From Agapanthus africanus (taxonomy: Eukaryota > Streptophyta > Magnoliopsida > Asparagales > Amaryllidaceae), in the NCBI GenBank assembly GCA_030015575.1, contig CM057339.1, positions 772,164,809 to 772,228,808 of the forward strand: a stretch of 64,000 nucleotides of DNA, read 5' to 3'. Positions 33,053-45,661 of the stretch are shown piece by piece. Below the pieces are notes generated by a model that was given only the letters and a program-made list of their open reading frames with translations, was not told the origin of the DNA and did not search any database. The translations under genes were made by a program, and so were the position numbers. Each line of letters opens with the position of its first letter. The first letter of the stretch is position 1.

Positions 33053-34780
33053 TCTTCTATTTAGTCGATATGCACTGGAAACTGCTGCATATATTTTGAA
33101 TCTGGTTCCAATTAAATTAGTGCATTTATTTCTATATTAGATATAGAATGGATTCATATCTTAATGATGTTAAGGTATATGGAGTTGTCCGGTTTTTGCT
33201 TAAAACCAGAATCTGGATAAACTCTATGCACGTTTCAGTAATGGCAGTTTGTGGGTTATCCCGGGCTTTGACGAGGGTTAACATTCTACCATTTGAAGGA
33301 TCAATAGTTATATTGTTCTTGACTCGCCACCCGTTTTAGTAAAATGAATTCTTTTTAGAAAACATTAATAGGAATATGGTAGAACTAGAAGTGATTCCAG
33401 AACCACAAACGATTACTGAAAATTTAGTAGAATCTAAAGATTCAATTGGATTCGACAATCCATTAGCCACTCCGCAGATTTGGTGGGTAACCTCAGCCAC
33501 TCGAGAGGTATTTCGGTCTCCTCAAGGACGGTGACAGGGAGGTTTTGATGACCCAAGCTTGCCACTACTGATGTCCTAGACTATGAGATATGGCAGGTGG
33601 ATGACTATAACGTCATTCTAAATTAACTTTAGAAGTGCACATGTATATGACTCTGCCAGAGGGTTGTTGTAGTCAGTGGGGGCAATGGAAGCATGGTGGG
33701 CAAGTAGCTTATGTCTATTTATAGACCAAAGCAAGTATAACGGAGATAGATCGTCTATTTTTTATGTGACAGTCATAGAGTTTGACTTCATCAGAATAAT
33801 AAATGGACCTGGTAAGAAGAGAGTAGGGAGTGATGTCCTGGTATTTGGATGACATGCTCTTGATAGGAAGTGATATTTCTATACTACGATCGGTTATGCT
33901 GTGGTTGTCATAAGGTGTTTCTCCATATAGGATTTAGATAAAATATCAGGGATTCTGGTCAGTAGATCAATGGTTTTAGATCTAGATTTGGAAAGTGTCC
34001 CAATTTAAGTACTTTGACACTATTCTAAAGTGTTTTAGAATGGACGACTCCTGGCGTGGTGGTGTACCCGCAGGTGATGGAGTCACCCTCTCTAAAGAGA
34101 TGTATTCTAGACTGATGAGGAGAGGGATTTGCATGATTGGCATATCACTTGCTTAGGCAATTGAGTTAATTATGAAATGTCAAGTACCACACCAGATATT
34201 GCTTTTGCACTACCTGCAATAAGTATATATTAATCTAATCCTGGTGAAACATTGGGAAGCAGTTATGAACATAAGAGGATGTTCTTGGTATATGGTAACG
34301 GCATCCTCCTTCAGGAGGCGGTTATCATCTTTTAGGCTTCCAAGGTGACCTGGATGACAGAGTGACTGTCAGAGTTATAGTTTTCCCTCTTTTGAGGGGC
34401 AGTATGTTGGACAGGTGGTCCAAGCGGATACTGAGGAAGGCATGGCACAGGATACTGATTAAATTCAATGGATGATACGGTCTAAGAATTTTGTTGGATA
34501 TGGAGTTCATTTGTGAACTGGGTCCCATCAGATATCCAGACAAATTCTAAGACCGGTATCGCTCATTTCAGGAGATAGTCTTTCTCCGCAATATTGAGAT
34601 ATAGAGAGATAAAGATAGAAATATTGGAGCGGATCCACTAACTAAGGTTATTTTTCGAACGCAATAGTTTCACAAACGTGCTTTTGCGAGATTGATTGGT
34701 AGAATTGTTGGGTGTTCGGTATCACACGGGCTGTGAGTATGCGACACCGCAATAATTAGTCTTAAGTGCAAGTGGGAGAT
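33053..34780 (+). pseudogene. pol: K1: decayed Ty1/copia pol (integrase end, RT, RNase H)
   Basis: No long frame, but protein traces remain in several frames: ALETAAYILNLVP (about 33070-33110, end of integrase), VELEVIPEPQ (about 33379), YLDDMLLIGS (about 33849, RT catalytic box), a segment like the MDDSWRGG...LSKEMYS region (about 34040-34110), and ADPLTK (about 34637, RNase H end). The order is that of copia pol. The 5' part of the element is missing; the left neighbour is the 3' LTR of C, so C probably inserted here. Confidence 0.8.
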
Positions 34781-36850
34781 TGTTAGCTATAGTACCCTCA
34801 AGTCAATTATTGTAATCGCACGCATGCGATTGTGATGATTGAGAGAAGACCTATACGGGTAGAACAGTCTTACTCAAAATGATAGTATGCTATCTGGTTT
34901 ATCTTTATCATCATGTACATGCATTATGTGGTATTACAGATCACTATTACATGTTGATAAAGCCCATAGGATTCTTCCTTGACTACCAGTATTATGATGG
35001 AGATCATATACGTGGGAGCTAGGTGGTCTATAAGCACATCCTTAAATGTCCTTAGTCGAGGGAGTATCGAGAATCGGCATTGATATTCCGGAGTAGACTA
35101 GTGTATACTTTTCGAGAACCCAAAAAGGGGCGATGGAAGGTCTCACAAGCCATTGGTGTCAGTTAGTCATCTAAGATAGTATACAGATGCTCATTGGGTT
35201 ATGAGTTACACTGGACGGACTCGCCGGGAACATGCTAGATGGTATTATAGCTATTGTCAGATAGCAGTTTTCAGGTGACATGAGTACAGGTTAGTCTGTC
35301 GACCTGAGATTGTTATTTATCTCGTGTGAGTTACCACTGTGCTTTGATTACTGCCCTACCACGGATCAAAAGAGTCATGAAAACATATTTTAGTTGGGTA
35401 CAGTCCCGAGCCACATGAAGGCAGTAAGCGGATCGTCGGGGATTTGTCTCTCTCGGTATTGGGGATTGATGTCACGTTGTGCACGGGTGGCCATCACCAA
35501 AAATTATTGGCCAAGGTAGACGAGAATTACTGATTTGGATCAGTAGTTTCTCAGTGGGTGATGGGCTTCACAGCGACACGAAATATCGTGTTATTAGGGT
35601 TATGACTTTATCCACCCCCTATACCTGATATGCGATACTCTTAGACGAACAGACCGGACTGTATGGAGATTGTCACAGATAGGCTCAGTAGGGGTTCGGA
35701 TGATTTTTCTCGTCGGCCTTCCTTTTGCTCAATACCTAGGTAGCCGTTACGTATAGCTAGTGCCGTTGATGTGCTTATGGTTAAACCAACTGCCAGCGTA
35801 TTGACGAGTCTTTAGAGTCCCACATAAAGGATTTTCCTGGTTCAGGCGAAACGATATAGTAGCCGTATTTTGATACATGCAGGGTTCCGATCGAATGATT
35901 GTACTAGTTACCTGGACTTTCGATCGGACAGTTGATAATACTAGCCGGCTCGGGTTTGAGCCGGATTATTAAATCAGTTATTGATTTAATAATTTACATA
36001 TATATATTTCGATATGTATATTCTATTATTATGTTCTTTGTGTTATTCTATCTCTTTGGGTATTCGTATTTTGGTATGAATACAGATATGTATATACAGT
36101 TGAATGTAATCCGTATTTATACTGAAAAAATTCTAGAAGGTGGACACCTCATTTTGGTTTTTCCATTTATTAAATTAAATGGAAATGAGGTGTAAAGGTG
36201 ATGAAGAGAGAATGGTGAGAACCTTGCTTGAATAGTGTTGACAAATGAATTGTTAATTCATTTGTGCAAACTATTCAAGTATGGTTGCATTATGTTTATT
36301 GAAAAAATGGTTTTACAAAACCTTGCTTCATATTTTCTCTCACTTGATGGATGGTCATTTGAAAAAAAAACTCTCACCATTTTGCTTCTTCTCTCTTTGC
36401 TATCTTTCTTGAGCTCCTCCTCCTTCTTCATCTTCTACCCTACTATGTCATGTGTTGAGAATTAAGGGTAGAAGAGAGATAGATACACACTTAAAGCAAC
36501 TAACTACATCCTTAGGCACTCTAGATTAGCAAACTAGAGTCCCTAGTTGCTTCACTAGATTCTTGGTGTGGAGCTAAAGCCATGAGATACGTCCCTCGGG
36601 TGGATCATCTTCGGCAGAGGAAGACCGGCGGCCAAGCTCAATCAAGGACACCTCAAGGAGCCAAAGAAGAGGGTAGAAGACCGAAGGACACGTACCATTC
36701 GGTATACAACTTCTAACCTGATATTTAAGATCTCCTTGTAGCTAGTATCGATTTATGGTTCGATTCTAGGACTAGGTTTTTAGCGCCAAGTTTTTTTAAA
36801 CACCATATTTTGTTCCACATCGGCCACGGTAGATGGCCATAGTGTTATCA
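34781..36850 (+). repeat. 3' LTR of copia element K1
   Basis: Starts TGTTAGCTATAG right after a copia-type PPT (aagtgcaagtgggagat) and ends near ttatca. Homologous over its length to the LTRs at 54208-56430 and 61109-63230. It contains large hairpins at 35886-35928, 35945-35964, 36145-36192 and 36227-36279. The neighbour on the right is gag of element T. Confidence 0.85.
36227..36279 (+). repeat. 53-nt two-step hairpin in the K1 LTR
   Basis: Outer arms CTTGAATAGT/ACTATTCAAG (10 bp), a 4x4 internal loop, inner arms ACAAATGAATT/AATTCATTTGT (11 bp) and loop gtt. A further stem AATGGTGAGA (36211-36220) can pair with TCTCACCATT (about 36372). Confidence 0.93.
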
Positions 36851-39760
36851 AACCTCAACACTCTAGTTCTCAGGATCGTACAGAGAGGATCCTGAACGCA
36901 CTAATGACTCTTGCGGAAGCTCAAGAGTGAAAGACTGAGCTACTTACCGAGAGTCTCACGGCAATTACCGCATAGGGGGACCCCTAGCTCTTATTACCGC
37001 CCCCGAGGGCGTCGCTGCACCAGCTACGCCTGCCAGGGCTGGTGTTGTATCGGATTTTTGGAAACTACACCCGACTGTATTTACAGGGTTAGCCGAACCA
37101 CTTGAGGCCGAGAAATGTCTAGTCAATGTGGAGAACCTATTGATGGCCGCATGGGTCCCCGATGTGGAGAAGGTAAACGTGATAAAGATTCAGCTAGAAG
37201 ATGAGGCCCGTAATTGGTGGTCCGTCAAAGAGAGCAGGCTAGATGAGCCGATTGATGGAGAAAGTTCAATGAGTGTTTCTTGGATCGCTGCTTTCCCTCC
37301 ACAGCCAAAGCAGAAATGGAGGAAAGATTTATCATGTTAAAGCAGAACGGTCATCTTGTTGATGTTTATGCGGCAAAATTCAACCGTCTAAGCCGATTTG
37401 CTCCCTATATGGTTGCTTCAGAGGCCACCAGGGCCAGACATTTCTTACAGGGACTGGACTTTGAGCTACAGCAGTTGATTGTGTCTCTCGAGTTGCAGAT
37501 TTTCGCGCAAGTGCTCAACGCTGCATGAATTCAGGAGAAGCTAATCAATAAATTCAAACGCCCCAGCTCAACTGACAAGAGGCCCCCAGTAATCCCAGCA
37601 TGTACTCATACATCGTCCCGAGAGGTCATACCAGTTCATAGGCTAGGAATGACGCAGATGAAGTGTCCTTTCGTGCCCCAGCAGCAACAACATAGGAAGG
37701 ATTTGGTCTGCGGTTACTGCCACAGGACCAGTCATACTCAGAAGGACTGTCACCCTGCCAAGGGACAGTATTTGCTTTGTGGGTCCAGTCAGCACATGGT
37801 TAGTGGTTGCCCTCAGTGGATAGAGTTACAGGGAGGATCTGGACCACAACAGCAGAGATCGTTGGAGCAGAGGCAGGCCAACACAGGTCGCGGTCAGGGA
37901 CATGCCTTCACCCTGACTGCCGAGCAGGCAAAGCCCTCGGGTGAAGTTGTTACAGGTACTCTACTCGTTCATTCTACGCCTGCTAGATTACTATTTGATT
38001 CAGGAGCATCACATTGTTTCATATCTGTACATTTCGTCGACACTCACTCCATACCACATGAACCATTAACCAAGGGATAGGAAATACATACGGGTAATGG
38101 TATCATAGTGTCTAGTCGAGAATATAGATCTTGTCCAGTTGTAGTTTGTGGAAGAGAATTCTATGCGAATTTCCTTTTAATCGGGATAGGAAGTTATGAT
38201 GCAATTCTTGGGATGGATTAGATGAGTACATTCCATGCAACCATCGATTGCCGAGCTAGGAATGTGACTTTCCGCATCCCCAATCATCCTGAGTTTGTTT
38301 TCAAGGGTGGAAGCGAATCTTTGGAGCCAGCCAAGTATAGAGCTAAGCCGAAGGTATTGACGGTTATGGAGATTGATGAGAACCCAGCCCTAGAAATCGT
38401 TTGGGATTTCCTTGATGTGTTTCCTGAAGATTTACCAGGTCTAGCACCTCCTCGCATCTTGGTATTCTCAATCGACCTGATTCCAGGTACATCCCCAGTT
38501 TCTCGGGCACCGTACAGAATGGCGCCAATTGAATTGGCAGAATTGAAGAAACAAATTGGGGATCTTCTGGAGAAGGGATTTATTCGCCCAAGCGCTTCTC
38601 CGTAGAGTGCACCAGTCTTATTGGTGAAGAAGAAGGATGGATCGCTGCGGATGTGCATATACTACCATGAGCTGAACAGAGTAATGATAAAGAACAAGTA
38701 CCCCATTCCGTTCATCGAAGACTTATTTGATCAACTGGGTGGTGCCAAGGTATTTTCGAAGCTGAATTTTCGTTCGGGTTATCACCAGATCAGGGTAACA
38801 GCTGAAGATGTATGCAAGACGGCTTTCCGGACCAGATACGGGCATTATGAGTTTCTTGTGATGTCGTTCGGTGTTACCAATGCTCCAGCAATATTCATGG
38901 ATCTGATGAATAGGGTCTTTGCTGAATACTTGAACATATTCGTCGTTGTATTCATTGACGACATACTAGTCTACTCTATAACTCGAGAGGAGCACGCCGA
39001 ACATTTGCAAACGGTACTACAAATTCTGCGAGAAGAGAAGCTATACGCAAAACTTAGCAAGAGCGAGTTCTGGCTCAACAAAGTACAGTTCTTAGGACAC
39101 ATTGTTTCGGGCGAAGGCATTTTAGTGGACCCAGCAAAGATAGAATCTGTTAGAGATTGGCCGACGCTGAAATCAGTGGCCGAGATTAGAAGCTTCTTGG
39201 GATTGGCAGGATGTTATCGACGTTTCGTTCAGGACTTTGCATGAGTTGCTGCACCCTTGACAAAGCTTACACAGAAGTTCCTTATGTGTGGTCAGAGGAA
39301 TGTGCACAGGCATTTGAGCTGTTGAAACAAAAGTTGACCACGGCCCCTATTCTTACAGTGCTGGATATCAGGTGGTTTGGTGATACACAGCGATACTTCA
39401 GGAAAAGGTTTAGGTTGTGTTTTGATGTAGCACGGTCGGGTAGTTGCTTATGCCTCACGACAGTTGAAGAATCACGAGAAGAACTATCCAACTCATGACT
39501 TGGAGTTAGCTGCAGTAGTTTTCGCCTTGAAAATTTGGAGACATTACTTATTGGGCGAAAAGGTGGAAGTGTACACGGTTCACAAGAGTCTGAAATACGT
39601 GTTCATTCAGAAGGAATTGAATATGAGGTAACGCCGATGGCTAGAACTAATGGCGGACTACAACTTGGACTTACAGTACCATCCGGAAAAAGTAAATGTC
39701 GTACCCGACGCTCTTAGTCGCAAGCCAGCGGTCATGATGTTGACCTATCAGAGGAGTATC
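36851..39760 (+). pseudogene. gag-pol: Element T: gag, protease, RT and RNase H remnants
   Basis: Gag core in two frames (about 37045-37528) with WWSVKESRLDEP and the helix around FAPYMV; CCHC knuckles CGYCHRTSHTQKDC and CGSSQHMVSGC (37708-37812); protease LFDSGASHCF (about 37990); RT (38620-39244) with FIDDILVYS (about 38955); frameshifted RNase H (39280-39640); and the tether [17 protein letters not shown] (39665-39730). In-frame stops include TAG at 38220 and 38605 and TGA at 39242. It is closely related to C, and the Gag intron of C is absent. Confidence 0.88.
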
Positions 39761-42700
39761 TGTCATGCCCCGCTTCCCAAAATACGGAATACGAGGGGTA
39801 GACAAGGCCAGTCATGCTCCTACGGTCAAGGAAAAGTCCTGCCGTAGTCACACTTCGGCTTCTAGTTTATCATGGTAAACAGTAAACGATGCGCAGGTAA
39901 TGAGAAATGCAGTAACTGAAGTAAACAATGTAAAGACTGACCTGAGGTGGAACAAACGGATGTAACTAGGAACGACAAGTCAGGAAGTCTGTGATGCACT
40001 GGTCCAGGCTAAATCTTCTCCTCACGCTGAGCATGCATACTCAGGTCGTCAGAGCGACACAATAGCAATATAGTGTATATAAATCAAGTAACAGTTCTAC
40101 AGTAGTAATGGATGTGAATAACAGTAAATCAATGACAACATGAATATAACTGAGCAGAGATCAATGCAGCGGAACAGTAAAGCAGTATAACGATATGTCA
40201 TGTATGTCAACACAGTATATAAGGAAAGTAAACGACAGTAACCCTATCAGTCTCTAAGTCTCACTACACAGGTCAATAAGCCTATCGTCAGTCCAAGTGT
40301 GAGAGTCAACCACTCGCGAGTGTCCTCCACCCAAGGGTAGAACCCAAGGGCAAGGGACCACGAGCCCAACATGTAACGAGTGTATCACGGTGATATAGCA
40401 CATACCCTGTAAATCTCCATATAACTCCCTAAATATATAAGCCGGCATGGGACTCCCGAGATTCTGTTGAATTCACACTTGTACTACCCCACACCCCGAA
40501 GTCTACATCAAACGCTAACCATAACCCTAAATACTAATCGATCCGTGACAAGTCTGCGCGAGAACTGGAGGCAGGACCTCCATCAAGCACGTCCCGACTA
40601 ATACCTAAGATAAATGGCAGTGTCGGATGCCTTATCTGTGACATCCGTGCAAGTGCTTCCATAAGTGTCCCATACCACTTATAGTCACACGTACACGTAT
40701 CCCACAGACGTCGACAATGCAATAGAATAAAAGGGACACTGATTGTGCACAAGTACGTATCACTTTCACTTAATCACGAATACACGAACATTGACGTACT
40801 TGCCGCAATCAACACTAAAATCTAACACTGGGTAAATGCACGATGTCACTAGGTTATCACTACAATGATATGGGTACGATATGATGCATGAATAGCATAT
40901 GAAGCATGGTTAAGGTGTCATAAAACAACAGTCTATTACTTGCACGATTTATCATGAAGCATATGTATATAATTTAGCGAAATGACAAACAGGTAGTAAT
41001 TAATATGTTCAGTTAGCTATCCATAGAATTTTGTTTCAAGCCAATCGGGTTTCAGGATCATTAGTTATAACTGTTTCATTTTAAGCGCACGCGGCTGGAA
41101 ATCCAATTTCAGAATCAGGAATCCATTTCGCAACGCATTTTAACCCCAGTTGGGATCAGATTTTAGCGATACTACAGTTGGATGAATTCTAGGGTTCTCA
41201 ATAAGGTTTTCAACGCAATAAACGGATCTTCAATCGCGTCTGTACGTTAGGAGTTATAATCTGTTTAATATTAACATGTCAATGCTGATTCTGCTGGGAC
41301 TGTTATGTGTCCCGATCTACTAAATTACGGATTAAATATCAAACGGTAACGAAACGGAATGAAACCAGTTGTGTTGTCTAGCTAACAGGTTTATCTACAA
41401 TAAACAGCAGAGTTCCGCGACCTAAAAGTTAAGTAAGTCCTGTGATACCCATTACGGAACAGCAACCAATGATTGGAGTAGCTCTGGACTGCAGTCCAGA
41501 GTCGCATTCCGACCCGAATATCATCACAGTTTAAATACAGAAATGTCAGGAAACCAGTGTAGGATTAAAGCTCATCGAGTTGGCTTCGTTTTGAGCTCTC
41601 GAACGCACTAATCTAGTATGCATATGATTTATGGTAGAATTAACGATTTTCAGGTACAGTAGAAATTCAGTTTTACGGTTAAACTTGGGGGTAGTTGTTT
41701 TAGTCGTTAACGATCAAATTATCCAACGACAATCACACACTATGTTCACAGCCCTACGGGCCAACCTACACCATCGAGTTCCGTCAAATTTGATAATGTT
41801 TTCCTAAGGGAACAAGCATCGAACAGTTGTGTTGCAATATTTTAACATAAGGTAAACATGGGATATATATACGATATTGATTTGTAATATATATAGAATA
41901 GCATGAAAGCAAGTAAGAACTTGCCTGGAGGTGTCTGGGCGATGCACGGCAGTGGTAACGGCGTGAACGCGCGATGAGTGACGCGTGCAAGGTTCGCGGT
42001 CTTGGCTCGTGCTCGGGCTCTCGGATTCGACAGTTCAGTGGGTGTGACGGCGATGATTGCGATGAAAACGTCGACGACAGCGACAGCACGGGGCAGCGAC
42101 GGCAAGGCAGCAGGGTGCTTGATTTGAGAGGTGGTGCTCGACCAAGAGGCGTGGCTGGTGACACGGCACGGCAATGGAGTGCTCCAAGGTGAGGGAAGAT
42201 GATTAGTATGTATATATGGAGAGAGAGAGAGAGAGAGCATGTGCACAGAGGGAGATAGGGAGTGAGAACTGTGAGTTGGAGAGAGAGAGTTAGAGAAATG
42301 AGAGACTGAGAGAGAGAGAGAGAGAGTCAGGGAGAGAGGGGTGCAGAGAGAGAGATTGAGAGGGATTGTAGCGAGGGAGAACGGAGGAGGGAGAGGGGGT
42401 GGAGCTGGCGGTCGGTGGGCTTGATTGCCGACGAGGGGATGGAGGTGGTGTCGATGAGGAGGAGACGATGGTTGTTGGGTCGGGGTGTGCAGGGGGTTGA
42501 GGTGAGCTGCGGGATCGCGGCGACGAGGGAGATGAAAAGGAGGGGCGGTAAGGATGATTGGGGAAGGAGGTGAGAGACTCGGGGAGAAACGAGTGCGATG
42601 GTGATGGACGGAGGTGGCCGGAGGCGTGGTCGGGAGAGTTGGAGAGGAGTGGAGACGATTTTGCAAGCGGTAGAGACGAGAGAGGTGAGGAGGTGAGGAA

Positions 42701-43590
42701 GTGAAGAAGAGAACGAGGGTTGACGTCGTGGGCGTAACGCCCAGGCGACGTGGGCGCAGGCGGAGGAGACGGCGCGAGAAGCGCGCTCGCGAAGGAAAAA
42801 CGCGCGCGGAAATGAGGAAGTAACCGTTGAGGGAGAAGGCACTATTGGGAGCGGGTCGGGTCGGGTAGGCAGCGCGGGGGGAGGGAAGTTGCGGGCTTGT
42901 ACTGGGCCGGGCCGAGGAAATAACGAAAGGAATTAATTGAAGGGGAGAACCGGAGCAGGCCGGGCCAAGGAGAAAATATATTTTAAGTGGGAAAAATAAG
43001 GGAACGGGCCAGGAGCGTGGGCTGGGAAAAAGAATTGAAGATTAAATGGAAAAGAATTTGGGGCTGGGCTTGGAATTTAAATGGGGAATTAGATTAGAAA
43101 TTAACAAGATAAATGCAATGAAGGGGTTAGGCTGAGTTAGGTTTAAAAGAGTGGGCTTAGATTATGGGGCTGAGCTCGAGCCTAAATAAAACAGAGAAAA
43201 AGGAATTAGTTGAGGGAAACAGCCGGGCCAAGGAAAGAAAATAAGGGGAAAAGACGGGCCGGGGCTTCAATAATAATTGTAGAATTATGAGATTTGGGCT
43301 GAGAAGAAAAGAGAGGGGCCGGCTAAAGTTTTTCTTGTTTAGGAATTTATTAAGAATTTTGAATGGGCTGAAGGAAAATTAAGAAACAAGGAATTAAGGA
43401 AAAAGGAACGGGCCAGGTTGGAATTTATTACGGGGAAAAAATAGGGACATTGGAATTGGGTTGCATTAAAAGAAATACGCGGTTTAGAAAATAAAATTAT
43501 AAATATAAATAAATACAATTATAAATAAGAATGCATAGAATTCTAAAGTAATAAGGTACAGATTTTGGTACAAAGGGGCTGGGTATTACA
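39761..43590 (-). mobile_element. S2: long solo LTR of a Tekay-type element, reverse orientation
   Basis: 3830 bp bounded by TGTCATGCCCC and GGGTATTACA and flanked by the duplication gtatc (39756-39760 and 43591-43595). The reverse complement begins TGTAATACCC and ends GGGGCATGACA, like the LTR of T (45168-48014), including the motif block near its end. It contains (GA)n tracts (about 42219-42236 and 42310-42328) and a GC-rich part (41900-42900). It is about 1 kb longer than T's LTR. Minus-strand frames in 41842-42842 are low-complexity Ser/Pro/His-rich and not convincing genes. Confidence 0.9.
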
Positions 43591-45090
43591 GTATCTTTGA
43601 AGACTTTCAGAAGCTCGAACTAGAAGTCGTTACACCAAGTGCAACCAGGCAGCTTTAGCAATTACAGGTGCAGTCTTCACTTGTGGATCACATTAAGGCT
43701 GCACAGGCTGACGATCCTTGATTGCAGAAGTTCAGAAAGCGGTGGAAGCCGGACTGAGGACAGATTTACTCATACATCCAGACGGCTATTTGAGATTCGA
43801 TAGCAGACTCTACGTTCTCAAGGGTGATGTTCGAGAAGAAGTATTAGCTGAAGCTCACAGTTCAGCTTATTCAATGCATCCGGGAAGCACAAAGATGTAC
43901 CAAGACCTGAGGCAGCACTATTGGTAGAACGGGATGAAGCGAGAGATTGCACTGTTATTCTCTAAATGCTTAGTATGCCAACAAATAAAAGCAGAACACC
44001 AGAGGACAGCTGGATTGTTGCAACCGCTTCCGATACCCGAGTGGAAATGGGAGCACATCACTATGGATTTCTTGATGGCCTCGCCGCGGAGTCCAAGAGG
44101 CAACAACGCCGTCTGGGTTATCGTCGACCGTCTCATGAAAGCAGCACACTTTATACCTTTCCGAGTAGGACAGTCGACAGAGTCACTTACGGAGAAGTAC
44201 ATATAGGAAATAGTGCGACTTCATAGAGTTCCGGTCAGCATAGTATCGGATAGAGACACCATATTCAATTCCCACTTCTGGAAGAGCTTACAGGAGAATC
44301 TGGGCACATGTCTCAAGTTCAGCACAGCTTACCATCCACAGACGGATGGATAGTCCGAGCGTACTATTCATACGCTTGAGGACATGTTGAGAGCATGCAT
44401 GCTGGACTTTCAGTGTTGTCACCTTCATCCGGTAGAGTTTTCTTATAACAACAGTTTCCAAGCTAGAATCTAGATGGCTCCGTTCGAAGCTCTTTACGGA
44501 CGGAAATGTCGATCCCCTGTTTGTTGGGATGACGTTGGTGAGCGAAAGTTACTGGGTCCTGAGCTTATAGTTCAGACGGTGGACAAGATTCAGATGATCG
44601 GGTAGCGCATCAAGACTGCTCAAGACCGACAGAAGAGTTTGGCAGATGCCAGTAAGAGATTGTTAAAGTTTGAAGTCGGTGATCATGTATTCCTGAAGAT
44701 TTCACCTACTCACGGAGTGATCAGGTTTGGGAGTCGTGGGAAACTCAGTCCCCGATTAATCGGACCGTTCGAGGTGCTAGAGCGAGTAGGGGAGGTGGCT
44801 TATCGACTTGCCTTGCCTCTAACGTTAGATAGTATGCACAATACATTTCATATGTCATAGTTGCGGTGCTACGTTCGAGACAACAATCATGTGCTCGATA
44901 ATTCGGAGTTAACGTTGGGTACCGACTTATCTTATGTAGAGCAGCCAACTACTATCCTCGATCGTAGAGAGAAGGTGCTAAAGAACAAGGTCATTCCGCT
45001 AGTCTGAGTAGCTTGGGGTGGTCGTTCTCCAAGAGAGTCTACCTGGGAACGTGAGGAGAATATTCGTTCACGTTTCCCGCTTCTTTTTGA
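43591..45090 (+). pseudogene. pol: Element T: integrase and chromodomain remnant
   Basis: HHCC finger region (43850-43990) with CLVCQQIK, catalytic segments around ITMDFL (about 44060), SDRDTIF (about 44250) and SERTIH (about 44355), a C-terminal domain with GDHVFLKISP, and chromodomain traces (ESTWER near 45040). At least seven in-frame stops occur, nearly all CAG to TAG, TGG to TAG or CGA to TGA. There is no intron at the position of intron 2 of C. Confidence 0.88.
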
Positions 45091-45167
45091 GTAGCTGTTC
45101 GTTTGTTTGTTTCTATTGTCTTCATTCCTTTAATTTCGAGGACATAATTTTTATAAGAGTGGTATAA

Positions 45168-45622
45168 TATAATACCCATTTCCTTTTGTACTCTAATATC
45201 TGTATTTAAATAAAATGTTGTTTCCAAATAATTTACCCATTTATATTTTATTTATTGTATTTATTTTCCTAAAGCCTAATCTATTTTTATACCCAGATTT
45301 TCCTATTACTTTTTCTAACTTTTAAATTCTATTTTTCCAAACCAAGTTAATACTAAATCCTACCCAAACCCAATATTCTACTCTAAACCTACAAACCAAA
45401 ACTCTTTTTCCAAGACCACACCAGACCGGTCCCACTCCCTCATCCACTTCAAAGCCCAACCCCTCCCTTTCCTTCTTTCTAACTCAACATTTCTTTTCCC
45501 CTTTATTTTCAAAACTTCTCAAATCCCAAACCGAAGGATTCCCCATCAATTTCAATTAACTCCTTTAATCACCCATTAATCCTATTAACTCACTTAAATC
45601 CCACTCTCTCTCTCTTCAAATA

Positions 45623-45661
<39 letters not shown>

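Noticed and set aside
41842..42842. Minus-strand open frames up to 274 codons
   Set aside because: Low-complexity Ser/Pro/His-rich product from a CT-rich LTR leader in S2, with no motif; T's LTR has no equivalent frame.
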